Origin: an uncultured Granulosicoccaceae bacterium
GTDB taxonomy: Bacteria > Pseudomonadota > Gammaproteobacteria > Granulosicoccales > Granulosicoccaceae
Direction: 5' to 3'
NCBI GenBank assembly: GCA_937951695.1
Contig: CALFBL010000170.1
Span: 1 to 5,330 of the forward strand
DNA length: 5,330 nt
Positions 1-5,330 of this stretch are shown here, in pieces; within the stretch, counting starts at the first letter, position 1, and each line of letters begins with the position of its first letter. The notes under the pieces were generated by a model. The model did not search any database and was not told the DNA's origin. It saw nothing but the letters and a program-made list of their open reading frames with translations. A program made the translations under genes and the position numbers.

Positions 1-13
1 CCCCGTATCATGA
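1..13 (+). CDS. Possible 3' end of an upstream gene (cdsA expected by gene order), partial
   Basis: In the frame starting at base 2 the codons read Pro-Val-Ser and then TGA at 11-13, so an upstream reading frame could end here and overlap the dxr ATG (10-12) as ATGA. The same ATGA arrangement joins rseP and bamA further along. In gammaproteobacterial clusters with this order the gene before dxr is usually cdsA (CDP-diglyceride synthase, inner membrane). Three codons cannot identify a protein, so both the existence of this coding end and its identity are inference from the stop position and gene order. Confidence 0.3.
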
Positions 14-1197
14 GTCAAACCCAAGTCATCAGTGTGTTGGGCTCGACGGGCTCGATCGGCACCAGTACGCTGGCGGTGCTCGATCAACACCCCGACGAAT
101 ATAAAGTCTACGCGCTGGTGGCCCATTCTCGCCACGAGATCATGCTCGAGCAGTGCTTGCGGTATCAGCCCAGCGTTGCGGTGTTGATCGATCCTGATGC
201 AGCGGAAAAATTGCGCATGGCGTTGGCCAACTCGGATTCGTCTACGCGGGTCGAATCGGGCGAGCAGGCCGTCATCGATGTGGTTGAAGCCGAGGAGGTC
301 ACCATCGTGGTGGCAGCCATTGTCGGTGCGGCTGGATTACGCTCAACCCTTGCGACTGTTGCAGCCGGTAAGCGACTTTTGCTGGCGAATAAAGAGTCCC
401 TGGTGATGAGCGGTGACTTGTTGATTGATACCGCTCGAGCGGCCGGCGCACAGATTATGCCGGTCGACAGCGAACACAATGCGATTTTTCAATCGCTTCC
501 ACAGACAAGTGAAGGGGTTAATCTGTCGGGTGTTGAAAAAATATTACTGACAGCATCAGGTGGTCCATTTCGTAACTGGACGAAACAAGCGCTGTCTGTG
601 GTAACGCCGCAACAAGCTTTGAAGCATCCAAACTGGTCCATGGGGCCGAAGGTAACCATCGATTCTTCGACGCTTATGAACAAGGGACTGGAGCTGATTG
701 AGGCTTGTCATCTGTTCGGTGTCGGGGCCGACAAGGTTCAGGTTCTGGTGCATCCGCAAAGCGTTGTGCATTCGGCGGTTGCCTACATCGATGGTTCGGT
801 GATAGCCCAGCTGGGACGCCCGGACATGCGCACACCGATCGCTTACGCGTTATCGTGGCCGGAAAGAATTCACTCTGGCGTGCAAGCTCTGGACTTTTTG
901 CAGTTGTCCAATCTGAGCTTTGAAGCACCCGATCTTGATTGTTTTCCGTGCCTACGTTTGGCGCACGAAGCGCAGCAAATCGGTGGTACGGCCCCAACGA
1001 TTTTAAACGCCGCCAACGAGGTCTGTGTTGACGCCTTCCTATCGGGGTCTGTGGCTTTTTTACAACTGCCAGAGGTCATCGATTACACCTTGTCACAATC
1101 AAAAGTTACCCCGGCTTCCGATTTGACCACTATCATTAATGCAGATTGCAGTGCGCGTCAAATTGCTACCGAAGCCATTGGGCGACTGATGAGCTAA
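10..1197 (+). CDS. dxr: 1-deoxy-D-xylulose 5-phosphate reductoisomerase (Dxr/IspC)
   Basis: This cytoplasmic enzyme catalyses the committed step of the MEP isoprenoid pathway: rearrangement and NADPH-dependent reduction of DXP to MEP, with a divalent metal. It is the family's fosmidomycin target. The 395 residues match the usual length (398 in E. coli). Visible are the NADPH-binding loop GSTGSIG (11-17), LLLANKESLV (123-132), and the metal ligands Asp153 and Glu155 in PVDSEHNAIFQ. The phosphate-site serine is Ser183 (SGGPF), and the substrate-covering flexible loop HPNWSMG (206-212) contains His206 and Trp209. KVTIDSSTLMNKGLELIEA (214-232) holds Asn224, Lys225 and the third metal ligand Glu228. 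HPQSVVHS lies at 248-255 and a C-terminal helical domain follows. All catalytic residues are present. The ATG at 10 puts GSTGSIG ten residues in, close to the family pattern; only nine upstream bases are visible and they show no Shine-Dalgarno, so initiation may be coupled to an upstream gene through ATGA. The product feeds undecaprenyl phosphate synthesis, which fits the envelope-gene context. Confidence 0.98.
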   Translation: MSQTQVISVLGSTGSIGTSTLAVLDQHPDEYKVYALVAHSRHEIMLEQCLRYQPSVAVLIDPDAAEKLRMALANSDSSTRVESGEQAVIDVVEAEEVTIVVAAIVGAAGLRSTLATVAAGKRLLLANKESLVMSGDLLIDTARAAGAQIMPVDSEHNAIFQSLPQTSEGVNLSGVEKILLTASGGPFRNWTKQALSVVTPQQALKHPNWSMGPKVTIDSSTLMNKGLELIEACHLFGVGADKVQVLVHPQSVVHSAVAYIDGSVIAQLGRPDMRTPIAYALSWPERIHSGVQALDFLQLSNLSFEAPDLDCFPCLRLAHEAQQIGGTAPTILNAANEVCVDAFLSGSVAFLQLPEVIDYTLSQSKVTPASDLTTIINADCSARQIATEAIGRLMS

Positions 1198-1206
1198 GCC
1201 ACTATT

Positions 1207-1226
1207 GCGCGAAATCACTTTCGCGC
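1207..1226 (+). promoter_or_regulatory. Intercistronic RNA hairpin after dxr
   Basis: GCGCGAAA (1207-1214) pairs perfectly with TTTCGCGC (1219-1226) around a four-base TCAC loop, giving an 8-bp stem with five G-C pairs, beginning ten bases after the dxr stop. The bases that follow (cgaaaccactttattggg on from 1225) contain no run of T, so this is not a convincing intrinsic terminator. An RNA-stability, processing or partial-attenuation element between dxr and the envelope genes is more plausible. An alternative fold is available through the overlapping palindrome at 1219-1230. The structure is visible; the role is inference. Confidence 0.5.
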
Positions 1227-1238
1227 GAAACCACTTTA
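1207..1238 (+). repeat. Tandem pair of 16-base repeats between dxr and rseP
   Basis: Bases 1207-1222 (gcgcgaaatcactttc) and 1223-1238 (gcgcgaaaccacttta) are adjacent head-to-tail copies that match at 14 of 16 positions, differing only at the ninth and the last base. The junction creates a perfect 12-base palindrome, TTTCGCGCGAAA (1219-1230). The pair fills about half of the 60-base gap between dxr and rseP. The repeat is read directly from the sequence; any function is unknown. Confidence 0.8.
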
Positions 1239-1257
1239 TTGGGTCTTTGTCCTCGTT

Positions 1258-2628
1258 ATGCTGAGTAATTTTGTCGTCAGTGCGATTGCCTTCCTGATCG
1301 CTCTCGGCATTCTCATCTCAATCCATGAATACGGTCACTTCTGGGTCGCCCGCAAAGTCGGCATCAAGGTGCTGACCTTTTCATTGGGTTTTGGGAAGCC
1401 GTTGTGGAAACGTACTGGCGCGGTGGATAACACCGAATACGTCATTGCCGCCATCCCCTTAGGCGGGTACGTCAAGATGCTTGATGAGCGTGAGGGAACG
1501 GTGCTGGAGCATGAGCGACAGCGTGCCTTCAATAATAAACCGTTGTGGGCGAGGACTTTGGTTGTGCTTGCAGGGCCTATTGCCAATTTTTTGCTCGCCA
1601 TCTTTGCCTATTGGCTGGTGATGATGATGGGCATATCGGGGATCGCACCGATCGTCGGCGATGTTCCGGCGGGAACAGCAGCGGCGCGAGCCGGGTTTCA
1701 TTTAGAAGATAAGATCGTCTCAATCAACGCTCGCAAGGTGAACACCTGGACCGACGCGCGAATTACCTTAATCGATGAGAGCATAGATCGGGTTGAGCCG
1801 ATTCCCATTGAGGTTGAAACCCGAAACGGTGGGTCGGCCCGTCGGCAGCTCGAAGTTACGTCTGTGTCCATGCTTGAAGCTGAGAACGATCCGTTCTCGG
1901 TGTTGGGCCTATCGATTTGGCGACCCAGTGTACCGGCGGTGGTCGGCGCCTTTACCGAGGGCAGTGCGGCTGAGGCCGCAGGTCTTGCAGTCGGCGATGA
2001 AATCGTCGCAGCCGATGGTCAGCCCATCAGTAATTTCAGCGAGCTGGTCGGCATTGTTCACCCCAGCGCCGGCAAAGCGATCGACTTTCGAGTCGAACGT
2101 GGCGGAACGGCTCTCGACTTCACTGTTACCCCCAAAGCCTCAGAACACAACGGTGAGTCGATTGGACTGATTGGTATCTCACCGAACCGTCCCAATGAGG
2201 CCTTTGATCGATTGCAGGTCAAAGTGAAATACCCACCCATCGAAGCGTTGGGTAAAGCGATGCAACGCACCTACGACATGACAACCTTAACATTACAAAT
2301 GTTATCCAAGTTAGTCGTGGGAGAGGCATCGCTGGATAACATCAGTGGCCCCTTAAGCATCGCTCAATTCGCCGGTCAGTCTGCATCCGTGGGAGTTGAC
2401 CACTATATTAATTTTATTGCGTTGATCAGTTTGAGTTTGGCAGTTCTGAATTTAATGCCTATCCCAATGCTTGACGGGGGCCATCTTGTGTACTTTGCTG
2501 TAGAGGCTGTTACGCGGCGACCGGTCTCCGAGCGGATACAGGTCTGGGGGCAGCAACTGGGTATTGTTCTACTGGGTGGATTAATGGTTTTGGCGTTCTA
2601 CAACGACATCGGTAGGTTTCTGCAATGA
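1258..2628 (+). CDS. rseP: Site-2 intramembrane zinc metalloprotease RseP
   Basis: RseP is an inner-membrane protease that in E. coli cuts the anti-sigma factor RseA after DegS, releasing sigma-E, and also clears leftover signal peptides. The 456 residues match the family (450 in E. coli). TM1 (about 5-25) runs into the zinc motif HEYGH (23-27: His23, Glu24, His27). GFGKPLW (44-50) and IPLGGYVKMLDE (66-77) form the membrane-reentrant beta region. TM2 is about 100-124. Two PDZ domains lie near 130-205 and 222-295, the second containing GSAAEAAGLAVGDEIVAADG (235-254). TM3 leads to NLMPIPMLDGGH (398-409), with Asn398 and the third zinc ligand Asp406; TM4 is about 432-448. All active-site residues are present. 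Upstream in this frame there is no ATG, GTG or TTG back to the dxr TAA, which lies in the same frame, so ATG 1258 is the only usual start and gives the expected N-terminus. No Shine-Dalgarno precedes it, only a pyrimidine-rich stretch. The gene overlaps bamA by four bases. Confidence 0.97.
   Translation: MLSNFVVSAIAFLIALGILISIHEYGHFWVARKVGIKVLTFSLGFGKPLWKRTGAVDNTEYVIAAIPLGGYVKMLDEREGTVLEHERQRAFNNKPLWARTLVVLAGPIANFLLAIFAYWLVMMMGISGIAPIVGDVPAGTAAARAGFHLEDKIVSINARKVNTWTDARITLIDESIDRVEPIPIEVETRNGGSARRQLEVTSVSMLEAENDPFSVLGLSIWRPSVPAVVGAFTEGSAAEAAGLAVGDEIVAADGQPISNFSELVGIVHPSAGKAIDFRVERGGTALDFTVTPKASEHNGESIGLIGISPNRPNEAFDRLQVKVKYPPIEALGKAMQRTYDMTTLTLQMLSKLVVGEASLDNISGPLSIAQFAGQSASVGVDHYINFIALISLSLAVLNLMPIPMLDGGHLVYFAVEAVTRRPVSERIQVWGQQLGIVLLGGLMVLAFYNDIGRFLQ
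2614..2617 (+). promoter_or_regulatory. Ribosome-binding site supporting the bamA start
   Basis: AGGT at 2614-2617, within GGTAGGT (2611-2617), lies seven bases before the ATG at 2625 and inside the last codons of rseP. It is a modest match to AGGAGGT at a good distance. Together with the ATGA overlap of the rseP stop it favours ATG 2625 over the in-frame candidates GTG 2745 and ATG 2769, which have no comparable purine-rich stretch before them. This matters because the choice decides whether BamA has a 71- or an approximately 23-residue leader. Confidence 0.55.
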
Positions 2629-5078
2629 GCGAGTGGGCTCATCGCGTGTTGCAGAAAGTTGTATCGGGTCTGATTGCCGGTTGTGCGGCGGGCCTTGGAC
2701 GATCATGCGCAGCCTCAGGTCTATGGGCGTGCACCACGGCTCTGGTGCATACCTTCGCAGCCCCTGTCATGGCATTCGCTGTCACCGTGGTACTGGGCTT
2801 TATCATCCTCGGTGCAAGCCCAACCAGCGTTAACGCACAACCCAGCAATCCCAGTGCACCGTTTGTGGTCTCGAGCATCTTGATCGAGGGCAATGAGCGT
2901 ATCGATGAGGGTACGGTGCTGACCTACCTTCCGGTACGGGCACGAGACCGATTTGATCCTGCACGCGACAGTTCGCGCGCACTTCGCGCCTTGTACGAAA
3001 CGGGTCTGTTTGACGATGTTGTTATCACCCGGCGCGGTGGCGATACGCTGGTGATCAGAGTGGTTGAAAGACCCTCCATCGGTAGTATCGATATCAGCGG
3101 CAACAAGAAAATCGATACCGAAGATTTGCAAGACTCACTTCGCGATGCTGGTATTGCGCTGGGTCGAGTGTTTAACCGCTCGGTTCTGGAGACGGTTGAG
3201 CGTGAACTTCGACGGGTGTATTTCAGTTCTGGAAACTACGACATGCAGCTCGATGTCACGGTCGAGGACTTACCGCGAAACCGCGTTGCACTGGCTATCC
3301 AAATCACCGAAGGTGCGGTAGCGAAAATTCGCCACATCAATATTGTCGGTAACGAATCGTTTAGCGAGAAGACCTTAACCAATCTGTTGCAATCGGAAGA
3401 GGATCCGTTCTTCCCGTTCAGTTCAAAGGATGAGTACTCGCAAGTAAAGCTTGAAGCCGATATCGAAACACTGCGCTCGTTTTACCAGGATCGGGGTTTC
3501 ATCCGCTTTGAAATTGACTCCACGCAAGTGTCTATATCGCCGGATAAACGCGAGATATTCATCGTTATCAACGTTCGCGAAGGTGAGCGCTACACTGTAT
3601 CGGAAGTCGAATTAAGCGGTGACGTCGATGTCCCCACGGACGACCTAGCCGGTTTGTCGCAAGTCAAGGTCGGCGATGTTTTTGCGCGACGCGACATCGT
3701 TCGCAGCACCGGCGCCATTCAGGACCGGCTTGGCGAGGACGGCTTTGCATTCGCTGAGGTGAATGTGTTGCCAGACATCGATGATGAGAACAAAGAGGTC
3801 TCACTTAACTTTGTGATCAACCCGGGCAAGCGGGTCTACGTTCGTCGGATTACATTTACCGGTCAGTATAAAACACGCGATTACGTGTTCCGCCGTGAAA
3901 TGCGTCAGCTAGAAGGTAGCCGTTTCTCACCCGCCTTGGTGAATCGCTCAAGAGTGCGTTTGCAACGATTGCCCTTCATACAAAGCGTGAGCATCGATAC
4001 TGCGGTTGTACCGGGCACAGACGATCAGGTGGATTTGGTGGTGACCGTGCAAGAGGGGCCGTCCGGATCCTTCTCCGCTGGGTTGGGTTTCGGCTCTGAC
4101 GGGTTTACGGTGAACCTGTCGTTCGCGCAGGAGAATCTGTTTGGTACCGGTGAAAATTTGAGTTTTTCGTTTGATAATTCCGACACCACGCGCCAGCTAT
4201 CCTTATCGTTTCGTGATCCGTATTACACCCCTGATGGCATCAGCCGAACGATACGGGCCTTTATCCGTGAAACCGACACGTCTGAAGCCGACTCCAACAC
4301 CACACGGTTTTTAAGCAGTACGCAGGGTGCAAGCGTTAACTACGGCATTCCGTTGAGTGAATTTTCAACCATCCGGTTGGGCTTTGGGCTCGATCGCACG
4401 GAAATCGCTGCCACCTCAGGTACCCCTGATGACATCAACGAGTTCATCGCCGAAAACGGCAGTACGTTTAACAACTACGAATTTACCGCAGGCTTTTCCT
4501 ACGACACTCGTAACCGCACGGTGTTTGCCACCAGCGGCTTCGTGCACAGCATAAATGGGGAAATAACCGGCCCTGGCAGCGACCTGACCTTCTTCAAGCT
4601 TGGCTATCGCTTCGAGTATTTCAAACCCATCACTGAGCGCTACACGTTTTCCTCCACCATCCGTGTGAACGGGGGTACAGGTTATGGGGATTTGAACGAA
4701 ATCCCGTTTTATGAGCGTTATTTCGCAGGTGGTGTACGGACCTTGCGTGGCTTCAGAACCGGGACGCTAGGTCCACGCGATTCCACCGGTTTCGCCAGTG
4801 GGGGGGACTTTCGAACCCTCGGGACCGTTGAGGTGATCTTTCCACCCCCCTTTGTGGAGACGCCCGGAGCAACCCGTTTCAGCCTGTTCACGGACTTTGG
4901 TAATGTCTTCGAAGACATCGATTCCTTCGATGAAAGTAACATTCGGGCCACCTACGGGCTCGCATTTGTATGGTTAAGTCCTGTCGGACCGTTGACATTC
5001 AGCGTGGCCAAGCCGTATAACGAGAGGGACGGTGACAGCACGGAGACCTTCCAGTTCACCATCGGATCTATCTTCTAG
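2625..5078 (+). CDS. bamA: Outer-membrane protein assembly factor BamA (Omp85 family)
   Basis: BamA is the essential core of the BAM complex, which folds and inserts beta-barrel proteins into the outer membrane. The protein is 817 residues (810 in E. coli). An unusual 71-residue leader ends with a hydrophobic core (about 49-63) and a likely signal-peptidase site SVNA|Q (Ala71/Gln72). Five POTRA domains follow, at roughly 79-149, 150-230, 231-321, 322-400 and 401-478; conserved marks include GLFDDV (127-132), LPRNRV (216-221), INIVGNESF (238-246), DSTQVS (298-303) and FRREMRQLEG (422-431). The C-terminal barrel spans about 479-817, with the loop-6 motif LRGF (707-710, Arg708; VRGF in E. coli), ENLFGTGE (503-510), SPVGPL (785-790) and a terminal aromatic beta-signal ending in Phe817. 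The barrel is about 50 residues shorter than in E. coli; loop 6 is short and lacks its cysteine pair, so the predicted mature protein has no cysteine. The start overlaps the rseP stop as ATGA, implying translational coupling. The neighbour skp encodes a chaperone for its substrates. Confidence 0.98.
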   Translation: MSEWAHRVLQKVVSGLIAGCAAGLGRSCAASGLWACTTALVHTFAAPVMAFAVTVVLGFIILGASPTSVNAQPSNPSAPFVVSSILIEGNERIDEGTVLTYLPVRARDRFDPARDSSRALRALYETGLFDDVVITRRGGDTLVIRVVERPSIGSIDISGNKKIDTEDLQDSLRDAGIALGRVFNRSVLETVERELRRVYFSSGNYDMQLDVTVEDLPRNRVALAIQITEGAVAKIRHINIVGNESFSEKTLTNLLQSEEDPFFPFSSKDEYSQVKLEADIETLRSFYQDRGFIRFEIDSTQVSISPDKREIFIVINVREGERYTVSEVELSGDVDVPTDDLAGLSQVKVGDVFARRDIVRSTGAIQDRLGEDGFAFAEVNVLPDIDDENKEVSLNFVINPGKRVYVRRITFTGQYKTRDYVFRREMRQLEGSRFSPALVNRSRVRLQRLPFIQSVSIDTAVVPGTDDQVDLVVTVQEGPSGSFSAGLGFGSDGFTVNLSFAQENLFGTGENLSFSFDNSDTTRQLSLSFRDPYYTPDGISRTIRAFIRETDTSEADSNTTRFLSSTQGASVNYGIPLSEFSTIRLGFGLDRTEIAATSGTPDDINEFIAENGSTFNNYEFTAGFSYDTRNRTVFATSGFVHSINGEITGPGSDLTFFKLGYRFEYFKPITERYTFSSTIRVNGGTGYGDLNEIPFYERYFAGGVRTLRGFRTGTLGPRDSTGFASGGDFRTLGTVEVIFPPPFVETPGATRFSLFTDFGNVFEDIDSFDESNIRATYGLAFVWLSPVGPLTFSVAKPYNERDGDSTETFQFTIGSIF

Positions 5079-5097
5079 ACTCTTGTGACCCTTAACT

Positions 5098-5330
5098 ATG
5101 AGTGATAAGACAATCCACATCCCCGGTTCGACATCGTTGGCTCTTGCGTTGGCGCTATTGGCGATGACGTTGCTGGGCGCCAGCCCGGCCAGGGCGGATG
5201 AGACGGCGCGGATTGGTTTTGTTGATATTCCCTACCTGATCCAGGAAGCCCCGCAGGCGATGGAAGCTGAGAGCAGGCTTGAAGCGGCTTTTACGCCGCG
5301 TCAGGAAGAGCTTGCTGCCGCGCGGGACCA
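5098..5330 (+). CDS. skp: Periplasmic chaperone Skp/OmpH family, 5' part only
   Basis: Skp binds unfolded outer-membrane proteins in the periplasm as a trimer and delivers them to BAM. Only the first 77 codons are inside the window; the gene runs off the right edge. Residues 1-33 form a signal peptide with a single lysine near the start (Lys4), a Leu/Ala-rich core (14-27) and a signal-peptidase I site ASPARA|D (Ala33/Asp34). The mature start ARIGFVDIPYLIQEAPQAM (37-55) is the family's N-terminal beta-strand and helix pattern, followed by a charged helix rich in Glu, Ala and Arg (56-77) that begins the coiled-coil arm. The in-frame TGA at 5086-5088 and the absence of another start codon between it and ATG 5098 fix the start; the next in-frame ATG (codon 23) would cut into the signal peptide. 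It follows bamA by 19 bases, too few for a separate promoter and terminator, so cotranscription is expected. No clear Shine-Dalgarno is seen. Identification rests on the N-terminus and context. Confidence 0.88.
   Translation, partial: MSDKTIHIPGSTSLALALALLAMTLLGASPARADETARIGFVDIPYLIQEAPQAMEAESRLEAAFTPRQEELAAARD

Noticed and set aside
674..997. Reverse-strand open frame of 107 codons inside dxr
   Set aside because: It lies entirely opposite strongly conserved Dxr sequence, has no recognisable domain, and its composition is what the complementary strand of a GC-biased gene gives.
1207..1240. Intrinsic terminator after dxr
   Set aside because: The stem is good, but no T-run follows it; the downstream bases are mixed and the next gene is close and co-directional.
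2287..2303. Inverted repeat TAACAT-TACAA-ATGTTA in rseP
   Set aside because: Only six A/T-rich base pairs inside a conserved coding region; expected by chance.
2422..2450. Possible internal promoter in rseP (TTGATC, 17 bases, TCTGAA) ahead of bamA
   Set aside because: The -10 matches the sigma-70 consensus at only half its positions and no GAACTT-like -35 is present for sigma-E. The bases encode the conserved transmembrane segment ALISLSLAVLN, whose codons explain the local AT richness.
2673..2684. Lipobox-like I-A-G-C at residues 17-20 of BamA, suggesting a lipoprotein
   Set aside because: The pattern fits the loose lipobox rule, but the hydrophobic stretch before it is short, a much stronger signal core and signal-peptidase I site follow at 49-71, and BamA proteins are not lipoproteins. 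Chance match in an Ala/Gly-rich segment is more likely.
2721..3131. Reverse-strand open frame of 136 codons opposite the 5' part of bamA
   Set aside because: It runs opposite the leader and conserved POTRA domains 1-2; the translation resembles no known family and has irregular composition. It is treated as a shadow frame.

Overview
The window is a stretch of a conserved bacterial envelope-biogenesis gene cluster, all on the + strand and almost fully coding. The order dxr, rseP, bamA, skp (ompH) is the one found in many Gammaproteobacteria, where it usually follows frr, uppS and cdsA and precedes lpxD, fabZ, lpxA and lpxB. The protein sequences (a BamA with five POTRA domains and a 16-strand-type barrel, an RseP with HExGH, two PDZ domains and an LDG motif, and a Skp with a cleavable signal peptide) fit a Gram-negative, probably a free-living gammaproteobacterium that is not a close enterobacterial relative. 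Genus cannot be assigned from this sequence alone.

Layout: bases 1-13 may hold the last codons of an upstream gene, possibly cdsA, whose TGA would overlap the dxr start as ATGA. Dxr (10-1197) is complete. A 60-base gap (1198-1257) carries a tandem pair of 16-base repeats and a strong 8-bp hairpin. RseP (1258-2628) follows without a visible Shine-Dalgarno. BamA (2625-5078) overlaps the rseP stop by four bases (ATGA) and has a modest Shine-Dalgarno inside rseP. After 19 bases comes skp (from 5098), cut by the window edge after 77 codons.

How the genes work together: Dxr commits carbon to the MEP isoprenoid pathway, which supplies the undecaprenyl carrier for wall and LPS synthesis. BamA is the core of the outer-membrane protein insertase, Skp is the periplasmic chaperone that delivers unfolded outer-membrane proteins to it, and RseP is the intramembrane protease that, in species where it is characterised, activates sigma-E when such proteins misfold.

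I see no new defence, mobile or secretion system here; this is a core-genome region. Points worth a second look are the dxr-rseP intergenic repeat/hairpin, an unusually long 71-residue N-terminal leader on BamA with three evenly spaced cysteines, weak ribosome-binding signals before rseP and skp, and a shortened, cysteine-free BamA loop 6 carrying a G7 tract.
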